DNA of 52,555 nucleotides, from contig JAMPHF010000002.1 in assembly GCA_023663525.1 (NCBI GenBank), positions 357,243 through 409,797 on the forward strand. Direction: 5' to 3'. Below are positions 35,490 to 42,378 of this stretch, one piece after another. The DNA is from Bacteroides sp. GTDB lineage: Bacteria; Bacteroidota; Bacteroidia; Bacteroidales; Muribaculaceae. A program made the position numbers and the translations under genes. Below the pieces are notes generated by a model that was given only the letters and a program-made list of their open reading frames with translations, was not told the origin of the DNA and ran no database searches. Each line of letters starts with the position of its first letter. The stretch's first letter is position 1.

Positions 35490-36437
35490 ATGGAAAAAAT
35501 AGTGATTCTCGACGGCTATGTAGCCAACAGCGGTGACCTGTCTTGGGATGCTCTCAAACAGTTGGGAGAGTTGACCGTCTATGACCGCACCGAGCCGGCA
35601 GACGTGGTCAAACGTGCCAAAGGCGCGACCGCGATATATACCAACAAAGTATTGATCACCGATGAAATCATAGAGCAGCTTCCCGAGCTCAGATTCATCG
35701 GCGTACTTGCAACCGGCTACAATAATGTTGACATCGAGTCGGCACGCAAGCGGGGAATAACGGTGTGCAACGTCCCGGCCTATTCAACCGACTCCGTTGC
35801 CCAGCTCGTATTCGCCCATCTTCTCAACATCATCAACAGCGTCAGTGCCTACTCCGCGTCGGTCAACGGCGGAGATTGGGCAAGCAACCGTGACTTCAGC
35901 TATCGCCTGCGTCCGTTTGACGAGCTATCGGACATGGTCATGGGCATTATCGGGATGGGCAATATCGGAAGCCGTGTCGCAAAGATTGCACAGGCGTTCG
36001 GAATGCGCGTCATCACCAATTCCGCCCGCAAACTCCCGGAAGGAGTGGAGCGTGTCAGCCTCGATGAACTTTTCAGACAGAGCGATGTCATCTCGCTCAA
36101 TTCGGCTCTCACACCATCAACAAAAGGCATTGTCAACCGCTCGTCAATCGCCCTGATGAAACCCGCAGTAATACTCATAAACACTTCACGCGGTCCGCTC
36201 GTCGATGAGGAGGCATTGAGCGAAGCCCTTCGCAGCGGACGCATCGCTGCCGCCGGTATCGATGTCCTGTGTGAAGAACCACCCCGAAACGGGTCTCCAT
36301 TGATCAACTGTCCGAATTGTTTCGTCACGCCCCACATCGCATGGCAGTCATCTCAGGCGCGACAAAGACTCGTGGACATTTCCATCGCCAATCTGAAGAC
36401 ATTCACCGAAGGAAAAATCCAAAACAAAGTCAACTAA
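35490..36437 (+). CDS. D-2-hydroxyacid dehydrogenase
   Basis: NAD-dependent dehydrogenase of 315 residues with the nucleotide-binding GIIGMGNIGSR near 152, the substrate-binding Arg in NTSRGPLVDE near 230, the catalytic Glu in CEEPP near 262 and the His in TPHIAWQS near 282. Sequence style (GYNNVDIESARKRGITVCNVPAYST) fits the glycerate/hydroxypyruvate dehydrogenase branch better than D-lactate dehydrogenase. Its position after lutABC hints at a shared two- or three-carbon hydroxyacid theme, but it appears to have its own promoter. Confidence 0.9.
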   Translation: MEKIVILDGYVANSGDLSWDALKQLGELTVYDRTEPADVVKRAKGATAIYTNKVLITDEIIEQLPELRFIGVLATGYNNVDIESARKRGITVCNVPAYSTDSVAQLVFAHLLNIINSVSAYSASVNGGDWASNRDFSYRLRPFDELSDMVMGIIGMGNIGSRVAKIAQAFGMRVITNSARKLPEGVERVSLDELFRQSDVISLNSALTPSTKGIVNRSSIALMKPAVILINTSRGPLVDEEALSEALRSGRIAAAGIDVLCEEPPRNGSPLINCPNCFVTPHIAWQSSQARQRLVDISIANLKTFTEGKIQNKVN

Positions 36438-36462
36438 CTCATTATTTAGTTATCACGAATTA

Positions 36463-36494
36463 TTTGCATAAATAATTTTTTGTGACTACCTTTG
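36463..36494 (+). promoter_or_regulatory. tRNA-Pro promoter
   Basis: TTTG at 36463-36466 and TACCTTTG at 36487-36494 are separated by exactly 20 bases, the best-spaced -33/-7 pair in the window. The tRNA begins 33 bases after the -7 box. Confidence 0.75.
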
Positions 36495-36527
36495 TGCCGG
36501 TCAAAGCCGAAATCGCGGCTTGACTAT

Positions 36528-36601
36528 CGGGGCGTAGCGCAGTCCGGTAGCGCACCTGGTTTGGGACCAGGTGGTCGCAGGTTCGAATCCTGTCACCCCG
36601 A
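36528..36601 (+). tRNA. tRNA-Pro (anticodon TGG)
   Basis: A 74-nt cloverleaf: acceptor arms CGGGGCG/CACCCCG (one C-A mismatch at the sixth pair), D arm GCGC/GCGC, anticodon stem CCTGG/CCAGG with loop TTTGGGA placing TGG at positions 34-36, and T arm GCAGG-TTCGAAT-CCTGT. The discriminator is A and the terminal CCA is not encoded, as expected in this phylum. Confidence 0.95.
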
Positions 36602-36614
36602 CGAATCCAAGGTC

Positions 36615-36647
36615 AATCGCTTGCAGGACATAAACTTGCAAGCGATT
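36615..36647 (+). terminator. Hairpin terminator after tRNA-Pro
   Basis: AATCGCTTGCA (36615-36625) pairs with TGCAAGCGATT (36637-36647) over 11 bases, followed by TTC. It ends the tRNA transcription unit. Confidence 0.75.
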
Positions 36648-36700
36648 TTCATATAATACCGTAGTAAAGTATGGATGGGGAAGAATGTTGAACGTGCAAA

Positions 36701-37108
36701 TCAGACAAGTTGGAGTTGGCTCAACTCATTTCCGAATGCATGAAGTGCAGCCTGTATCTTTTGTGTGGTTTTGGGGGATGGAGTGCGATAGCCGGATATA
36801 TATTGCGAGAGTTGTGCAGCAGAGATACCGGTAAGTTTGGCAAGACCTTTATAAGAGATAAGATCCGCATAGTAGACGAGAAACGAAGGTAGATCGTATG
36901 AAAATGCAAAATTGACCTCCTCAAAGGGTCGTCCTTCGCTCTGAGAAGCCCGTTTCATGTCTTCATAGACAGCCTTGAAATCCTCGATAGCAGCCGCAGC
37001 GGTAGTGCCATCACCAATCACACCATAGCTGAGATTGTTTTCATCAGGCATATAAGCTCCATAGGAGCCATCCTTGCCACGCTCAATAAATACTCGTACA
37101 GTTTTCAT
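36701..37108 (-). CDS. hicB: HicB-family antitoxin
   Basis: A 135-residue antitoxin. The N-terminal half is the degenerate RNase-H-like HicB fold (VRVFIERGKDGSYGAYMPDENNLSYGVIGDG), followed by DFKAVYEDMKRASQ, and residues 90-130 form a helix-turn-helix (LAKLTGISAAQLSQYISGYRTPSPKTTQKIQ) that would bind the hicAB promoter. It lies 85 bases downstream of hicA on the same strand. It appears intact although the toxin gene is not. Confidence 0.88.
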   Translation of the reverse strand: MKTVRVFIERGKDGSYGAYMPDENNLSYGVIGDGTTAAAAIEDFKAVYEDMKRASQSEGRPFEEVNFAFSYDLPSFLVYYADLISYKGLAKLTGISAAQLSQYISGYRTPSPKTTQKIQAALHAFGNELSQLQLV

Positions 37109-37189
37109 TGTTTTATGCTATATAATTGTTTAACAAACCTTGAAGCTATTAGTTCTTTTGAATTTATTTTGAGCTTGCGTATCGTCCAC

Positions 37190-37376
37190 TTATTTAATAC
37201 CGGCATCTCTGAGGATTGACTTTAGTACCGGTCTTTACTTCCTGGGCTTCGTAATGACTTGTCGTAAAGTATCGACCGGCTGTCGGTGAATACCATTCGG
37301 GGTGACCGCTTCGTGTTTCACCGGTGAGATAGCAACCAAATTTTCGGAGCTTCCGATGAAGTTCGTTATATTTCAT
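37190..37376 (-). pseudogene. hicA: HicA-family mRNA interferase, frameshifted near its 3' end
   Basis: HicA toxins cleave mRNA with a dsRNA-binding-like fold and a conserved His, here H25 in GHPEWYS. As read, the frame stops at 37194 after 60 residues and ends KVNPQRCRY, unlike the family. In another frame, directly after GGT-ACT, the DNA reads KSILRDAGIK and a stop at 37190, which is the normal HicA C-terminus (GTLKSILRDAGIK). A two-base loss, for example one CT of ACTCTAAAG, would explain it. The toxin is therefore probably weakened or dead; a base-calling error is the alternative. The promoter and a palindromic operator candidate lie just upstream. Confidence 0.75.
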
Positions 37377-37399
37377 TGTTCTCTGTTTTGATTTTACCG

Positions 37400-37428
37400 C
37401 AAATTTAATGCTAAATTTTTATTTAGCA
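37400..37428 (-). promoter_or_regulatory. hicAB promoter with palindromic operator candidate
   Basis: On the minus strand TAAATTTG (37407-37400) fits the -7 box, 24 bases before hicA. Immediately upstream, TGCTAAAT and ATTTAGCA form a perfect palindrome with a 4-base centre (37409-37428). This spacing, between -33 and -7, suits autorepression by HicB. Confidence 0.65.
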
Positions 37429-37520
37429 AATTATCCAATAAAAAATTTTTATTTTTTCTTTTGGGGTTCTTTTTTTATCTGCATGAGTTTCCATAGGCTC
37501 TCCATTCCGATATTAAAAAA

Positions 37521-37560
37521 TCGGAAGGTTGGAATTTTTTGTGCGATTCCAACCTTCCGA
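37521..37560. terminator. 15-bp perfect hairpin downstream of the GH28 gene
   Basis: The arms 37521-37535 and 37546-37560 pair perfectly around a 10-base loop; on the minus strand the hairpin is followed by a T-rich run (rc of TTAAAAAA). It would end the polygalacturonase transcript before hicA. Confidence 0.8.
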
Positions 37561-37619
37561 CTTTAGCAGCCCTCTATGGGGTTAGTTCTCTATTATTTTG
37601 TGATGGGAGCGACGGGGGG

Positions 37620-39119
37620 TCAGGGAACGATGCTCACATTCTTCACGCCTTCACCTTCGGTAATTTTATCACCGGGGACATCAATCCTGACATTGTCAAG
37701 TTTCAGACCATCGACATGGTTAAGCTCGATGCCAGTAGCGGCACGGAAAATGGAGTTGCTGATCACCACATTCTTCATCGGCATTTCGGGCAGACCATTG
37801 AAAAGAGCAGCTCTCTTGGCCCAGCGGCAAGTGACATCATTGATGTAGATGTTGCGGAACGACGGAGTCTCCTCTGTGACGGGGGGAACGGGCGCACCGG
37901 GCTTGATACCGTAATAGAGGTCAAAAATGAGTGCATCACCGGGAATATCCGTCATCTTCACATTGTCAACATAGATATTCTCGACCACGCCACCGCGACC
38001 GCGTGTGGACTTGAAACGGAGACCGACATCAGTGCCGATAAACACACAGTTCCTGACAACAATATCCTTGCAGCCTCCCGACATCTCCGAGCCGATCACA
38101 AAGCCTCCGTGACCATGATAGACTGTGCAACCCTCAATCAGCACATCCGAACAAGGCACGCCGCGATCACGTCCGTCCTTGTCTTTTCCGGACTTGATGC
38201 ATATAGCGTCATCGCCCACATCAAAACGGCTGTTTGCCACGAGGACATTATGGCACGACTCCACGTCTATGCCGTCGCCGTTCTGCGCATACCACGGATT
38301 GCGGACATTGATATTGTCAATGATCAGATTCTCGCAGAGCAGAGGATGAATGTTCCATGCCGGTGAATTTTCAAACGTGGCATCCTTCAGCATGACATTG
38401 CGGCAATTGATGAAAGAGAGCATCACGGGGCGAAGAAAGTCATGGGCATACTCGACAGTCGCCTTGTCGCCGTGATGAACCTTTGCCTGAAAGTCCTTAT
38501 TCTCGTAGACCTCACGCACACGTTCATTCGGAAACCAGATGTCACCTTTGGCGTTGACGCAGCCGGTGGCTGTGAGGGTCTTCCACTGGTCAGCCGTCAT
38601 CTTGCTTTTCTTGACCGGACGCCACTTCTGACCGTTGCCGTTGAATGTGCCATCGCCCGTTATGGCTATGTCATGCTTATCACGGGCAGTGAGAGGCGAG
38701 AGTGCGCGATGGGTGCTCAAACCCTCCCAATCGGAGGCTACAACGGGATAGTCGGCGAGATTCTCACTGAACAGCACGAGCGCACCACGGTCGAGGTGAA
38801 GCTCAACATTGCTCTCGAACCGGATGGGACCTGTGTACCATATACCTTCCGGCACGACGAGACGGCCGCCACCTTTCTCGGAAAGATGACTCATGGCTTT
38901 TGCAAAGGCCTCGGTGTTGAGTGTGATCCCGTCATTGACACCACCGAAATTAGTGATTGAAACCTCATAGGCGGGTATGGAGGGCGGAGCTACGCGCGGT
39001 AATTCAATCGGGAGATTTTTATAGAAACTACTGTAGTCTGACACTTCCGCTCCCTGCGCAAATGAGGAAAGCCCGAGAAGTGCCCCAGCTATAATGCCAT
39101 GGATTAGATTTGTTTTCAT
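37620..39119 (-). CDS. Glycoside hydrolase family 28 (polygalacturonase-like)
   Basis: Exported enzyme of 499 residues with a signal peptide (1-23, cleavage after QGA). The right-handed beta-helix of GH28 shows its catalytic set: NGDGID, GDDAICIKSG with the paired Asp residues, GHGGFVIGSE and RFKSTRGRGG. It hydrolyses galacturonan, either endo- or exo-acting; the early FGGVNDGITLNTEAFAKAM matches exo-type family starts. It complements the pectinesterase-lyase fusion 12 kb away, although the two are not in one locus. Its -7 box TAACTTTG lies at 39169-39162. Confidence 0.92.
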   Translation of the reverse strand: MKTNLIHGIIAGALLGLSSFAQGAEVSDYSSFYKNLPIELPRVAPPSIPAYEVSITNFGGVNDGITLNTEAFAKAMSHLSEKGGGRLVVPEGIWYTGPIRFESNVELHLDRGALVLFSENLADYPVVASDWEGLSTHRALSPLTARDKHDIAITGDGTFNGNGQKWRPVKKSKMTADQWKTLTATGCVNAKGDIWFPNERVREVYENKDFQAKVHHGDKATVEYAHDFLRPVMLSFINCRNVMLKDATFENSPAWNIHPLLCENLIIDNINVRNPWYAQNGDGIDVESCHNVLVANSRFDVGDDAICIKSGKDKDGRDRGVPCSDVLIEGCTVYHGHGGFVIGSEMSGGCKDIVVRNCVFIGTDVGLRFKSTRGRGGVVENIYVDNVKMTDIPGDALIFDLYYGIKPGAPVPPVTEETPSFRNIYINDVTCRWAKRAALFNGLPEMPMKNVVISNSIFRAATGIELNHVDGLKLDNVRIDVPGDKITEGEGVKNVSIVP

Positions 39120-39161
39120 GATTCAGATATTGATTTTGAAGATGATTATACAACACTTTGC

Positions 39162-39169
39162 CAAAGTTA
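39162..39169 (-). promoter_or_regulatory. -7 promoter box for the GH28 gene
   Basis: On the minus strand 39169-39162 reads TAACTTTG, 42 bases before the ATG. TTTTCG lies about 21 bases further upstream and overlaps a hairpin (39191-39239). Confidence 0.6.
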
Positions 39170-39190
39170 AGACATTTTTCCGAGATATGA

Positions 39191-39239
39191 CGAAAACGGC
39201 ACGTGAAAACCGGAGACGAGTCCTCAGGTGCCGTTTTCG
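39191..39239. terminator. 12-bp hairpin between the holin-like gene and GH28
   Basis: CGAAAACGGCAC (39191-39202) pairs perfectly with GTGCCGTTTTCG (39228-39239). It probably ends the minus-strand holin-like transcript; it also lies just upstream of the GH28 promoter. Confidence 0.65.
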
Positions 39240-39262
39240 GGGTCTTTTTCTCATTTAAATTC

Positions 39263-39646
39263 TCACAGGATTCCGAAGCGGCGAAGCAGGGACAGGAGGA
39301 GCGTCAGGCTCTGACGGAGATCACCTTTCTCATCGGATGCCTCACAGATGCTTTTCACCTCAATCAGCGCGAGAGCCAACGCGCCAAAAGTGGTCAGATA
39401 GGGAAACTGCGGAATGAGGTCCGGACCCGACTCCCCAAGGTAGGTCAGCGAAGCAAAGAGCAGGACATCAATCAAGGTCATGGAGAAAAGCGCGAGGTAG
39501 TAGCGACCGATTTTATCGACCGTCCGCCGCAGACCGGACGAAGTGCATCTCTCACCTCGCTTACGGGCTTTGCGAAGTCCGCTCAGGAGATCAGCAAGGA
39601 CAGAAAAGAGCACACAGAGATAATCAAGAAGAAGTAGCAAAAACAT
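39263..39646 (-). CDS. Holin-like small membrane protein
   Basis: A 127-residue protein with three predicted membrane segments: LLLLLDYLCVLFSVLADLLSG, LALFSMTLIDVLLFASLTYLG and FPYLTTFGALALALIEVKSIC. The segment DLLSGLRKARKRGERCTSSGLRRTVDKIGRYY resembles the D-x-x-(S/T)-G plus basic-helix layout of phage holin family 4 proteins. No other phage gene is within the window, so it is either a stand-alone domesticated holin or a coincidental small membrane protein. Confidence 0.6.
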   Translation of the reverse strand: MFLLLLLDYLCVLFSVLADLLSGLRKARKRGERCTSSGLRRTVDKIGRYYLALFSMTLIDVLLFASLTYLGESGPDLIPQFPYLTTFGALALALIEVKSICEASDEKGDLRQSLTLLLSLLRRFGIL

Positions 39647-39769
39647 TTTTGAAAAGAGTTTAGAAATTTGTGAATATAACGTATGGAAATGGGGTGCTGC
39701 AAAATTAGCTCTTGCGACACCCAGTTTCAGTGCGATAATGCAAAAATGTTTTTGAACTTCTATGACATC

Positions 39770-41599
39770 TTATGACGGAGCATTGTCATCGTCACCGCTA
39801 TGCAAAGCATTGTAGACAATCGAAGCCTTGGCCGGCCCGATGACATCAGCAATAGTGTCAATGTCCGCCTCACGCAGACGCTTGACGCTCTTGAAATGCG
39901 TAAGGAGCGATGTGCGGGTTTTCTCTCCGACACCTTTGATATTGTCGAGCTCAGACACAGCCTGCGTCTTGCTTCGGCGATTACGGTGATGGGTTATTCC
40001 GAATCTGTGGGCCTCGTCTCGCAAATGCTGCACCACGCGCAGCGTCTCGCTGTTCTTATCGATATATAACGGTATGCTGTCGCCCGGAAAATAAATTTCC
40101 TCAAGACGCTTGGCAATGCCGACAACCGCAATCTTGCCGCGCAGCCCCATCTCATCAAGAGCCTCGACGGCCGCCGAAAGCTGCCCCTTGCCACCATCGA
40201 CGACTATCAGTTGCGGGAGCGGCTGATCCTCGTTGACAAGCCGGGTGTAGCGGCGCGTCAGGACCTCCTTCATGGAGGCAAAATCATCAGGCCCGACGAC
40301 AGTCTTGATGTTGAAATGACGATAGTCCTTCTTGCTCGGTTTGGCATCCTTGAAGACCACACAAGAGGCCACGGGATTTGTGCCCTGGATGTTTGAATTA
40401 TCGAAACATTCTATGTGAGTCGGCAATTCCGAAAGATGAAAATCGGATTGGATGCGCTGAAGTATCCGCTCAGTCCTCGTCTCGGGATTGCGCTTCTCCA
40501 TAGTCTTAATCTTATCGACACGATGCTGGCGCGCATTCTTCTCGGAGACCTCAAGGAGCTTGGCCTTGTCGCCGCGCTGAGGCATGATGAATTTCACATC
40601 AGGCATCTCCACATCAGGCATCTCAGCGACTATGACTTCATCGAACTTCACACCGAGCGACTCGGCAATCTCCGTCATGGCATAGCCGAGAAGCTGTGCG
40701 CGGGACTCATCGAGGCGACGTTTGAATTCAAGTGTCACTGATTTCACGACCGCACCGTGCCTGACATGCATATAGTTTATATAGACATCCGACTCCTCGT
40801 CGTCTATGCCGAACACGTCAATATCCTCTATGGTCTGAGAGACAATCACACTCTTGGCCTGGTAACGCTTGATGAGGTCATACTGCTCCTTGAGTTCCTG
40901 CGCTTCCTCGAAGCGCAGCTCCATCGACAGCCGCTCCATCTCGCCCTTGAGATAGACAAGAAGCTCACCAGTCTCGCCACGGAGTATCGAACGTACCTTA
41001 TCAATGTCGCGATTGTAATCCTCGCTTGATTGGAGCCCCACGCAGCAACCTTTGCAACGCTTGAGGTGATAGTCGAGGCAGAGCCGCCCCTTGCCCGCAT
41101 TGATCCATTCAAGAGTCATCGGCTGACGGCATGAACGGACCGAATAAAGTCTCTTGATCAGTTCGAGAGTGGCACGCGCAGACCCTGTGTCGGTGTAAGG
41201 GCCATAGTACTTTGACCCGTCCTTGATACGCTGACGGGTCATGAACACACGCGGGAAAGGCTCATTCGTCACCACAATCCAAGGATAGGATTTATCATCC
41301 TTGAGAAGCACATTGTAACGGGGCTGATATTCCTTTATCATCGATGCCTCAAGATTGAGTGCATCCTGCTCGGTCGGCACGACTATATAGCTCATATCGA
41401 CGATCGCACGGACGAGGAGATTAGTGCGTAGGCTGTCATGCGTGCGATTGAAGTAGGAGCTTACACGTCGTTTCAGATTCTTGGCCTTCCCGACATAGAT
41501 GACAGTGCCCTCGGAGTCGTAATACATATACACGCCGGGCGTATCCGGAAGTATCGAGATCTTTTCAGTCAGTGAAGCGGATTTCTTGTGTTTGGCCAT
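39770..41599 (-). CDS. uvrC: Excinuclease ABC subunit C
   Basis: UvrC makes both incisions around lesions in nucleotide-excision repair. The 609-residue protein has the N-terminal GIY-YIG nuclease (DTPGVYMYYDSEGTVIYVGKAKNLKRRV, residues 18-45), a Cys-rich region (CLDYHLKRCKGCCVG near 185), a UVR domain (ERLSMELRFEEAQELKEQYDLI near 220), the RNase-H-like endonuclease with IECFDNSNIQG near 397, and a C-terminal helix-hairpin-helix (LDNIKGVGEKTRTSLLTHF). It is complete and is followed upstream by apt. Confidence 0.97.
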   Translation of the reverse strand: MAKHKKSASLTEKISILPDTPGVYMYYDSEGTVIYVGKAKNLKRRVSSYFNRTHDSLRTNLLVRAIVDMSYIVVPTEQDALNLEASMIKEYQPRYNVLLKDDKSYPWIVVTNEPFPRVFMTRQRIKDGSKYYGPYTDTGSARATLELIKRLYSVRSCRQPMTLEWINAGKGRLCLDYHLKRCKGCCVGLQSSEDYNRDIDKVRSILRGETGELLVYLKGEMERLSMELRFEEAQELKEQYDLIKRYQAKSVIVSQTIEDIDVFGIDDEESDVYINYMHVRHGAVVKSVTLEFKRRLDESRAQLLGYAMTEIAESLGVKFDEVIVAEMPDVEMPDVKFIMPQRGDKAKLLEVSEKNARQHRVDKIKTMEKRNPETRTERILQRIQSDFHLSELPTHIECFDNSNIQGTNPVASCVVFKDAKPSKKDYRHFNIKTVVGPDDFASMKEVLTRRYTRLVNEDQPLPQLIVVDGGKGQLSAAVEALDEMGLRGKIAVVGIAKRLEEIYFPGDSIPLYIDKNSETLRVVQHLRDEAHRFGITHHRNRRSKTQAVSELDNIKGVGEKTRTSLLTHFKSVKRLREADIDTIADVIGPAKASIVYNALHSGDDDNAPS

Positions 41600-41733
41600 A
41601 GGAGATTATGATATTGGAATACATACGGAGATGCGGAAACGCGCACACCTTGTTGCTATCAGACATGCACGTTTCCATATTTATCTTTATCCGGCTTCGG
41701 CGCATATACACTGAATGCCGGGAACAAAGGTCT

Positions 41734-42252
41734 TCAATATGAGATAAGCGAGGTGACCTCGGCTTCAGCCGGAAGATTCTCACGCCCCTTGAGGTCGAGC
41801 AGCTCAATGATGAAATTGATGTAGATTTTTTTAGGGTTCATGGACTTCACAAGCTCATAGGCGGCAGCCATTGTACCGCCGGTGGCAAGCACATCGTCAT
41901 GAATCACCACCACATCATCAGGCGTAATCGCATCGCGGTGGATTTCTATCACATCCTTACCATACTCCTTGTCGTATGACATACTGATTGTGTCAGCGGG
42001 AAGTTTGCCAGGTTTGCGGACAGGCACAAATCCCGCACCAAGCTCAAAGGCAAGAATCGAGCCGGCGATGAAACCTCTGGACTCTATGCCTACAACTTTA
42101 GTAACACCTTTGTCGCGATAAAGTTGAGAGAGATCCCAGCCTATGATATGAAGACCGCGAGGGTCTTTCAACAATGTAGTGATGTCACGGAATATGATAC
42201 CCTTCTGAGGGAAATCATACACATCACGGATACGTCGCTTTAAATATTCCAT
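41734..42252 (-). CDS. apt: Adenine phosphoribosyltransferase
   Basis: Salvages adenine to AMP using PRPP. The 172-residue protein has the family start DFPQKGIIFRDITTLLKDP, ESRGFIAG near 60 and the PRPP-binding VVVIHDDVLATGGTM near 120; the second position of the usual DDLLATGGT is Val here. A perfect parS site lies in the 126 bases between apt and mnmG. Confidence 0.96.
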   Translation of the reverse strand: MEYLKRRIRDVYDFPQKGIIFRDITTLLKDPRGLHIIGWDLSQLYRDKGVTKVVGIESRGFIAGSILAFELGAGFVPVRKPGKLPADTISMSYDKEYGKDVIEIHRDAITPDDVVVIHDDVLATGGTMAAAYELVKSMNPKKIYINFIIELLDLKGRENLPAEAEVTSLISY

Positions 42253-42356
42253 GCTTTATTTAGTTTAAGATTATTCCGTAAAGAAATTAGATCATACAAT
42301 CCGTAGAAAAAAAATCATCGCACCGAAGATAAATCCGAGAGTGATTTCACCTGAAT

Positions 42357-42372
42357 TGTTCCACGTGAAACA
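42357..42372. promoter_or_regulatory. parS site (ParB-binding centromere)
   Basis: The 16 bases TGTTCCACGTGAAACA fit the conserved chromosomal parS consensus TGTTNCACGTGAAACA exactly. ParB nucleates here and spreads to drive origin segregation and SMC loading. The site sits between the mnmG stop codon and the apt start. mnmG (gidA) is often near the origin, which agrees with an origin-proximal position. No second full match was seen in the window. Confidence 0.85.
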
Positions 42373-42378
42373 ATATTT

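Noticed and set aside
39191..39215. CACGTGAAAA as a second parS site
   Set aside because: Only one half of the consensus matches; the bases are part of a terminator-like hairpin.
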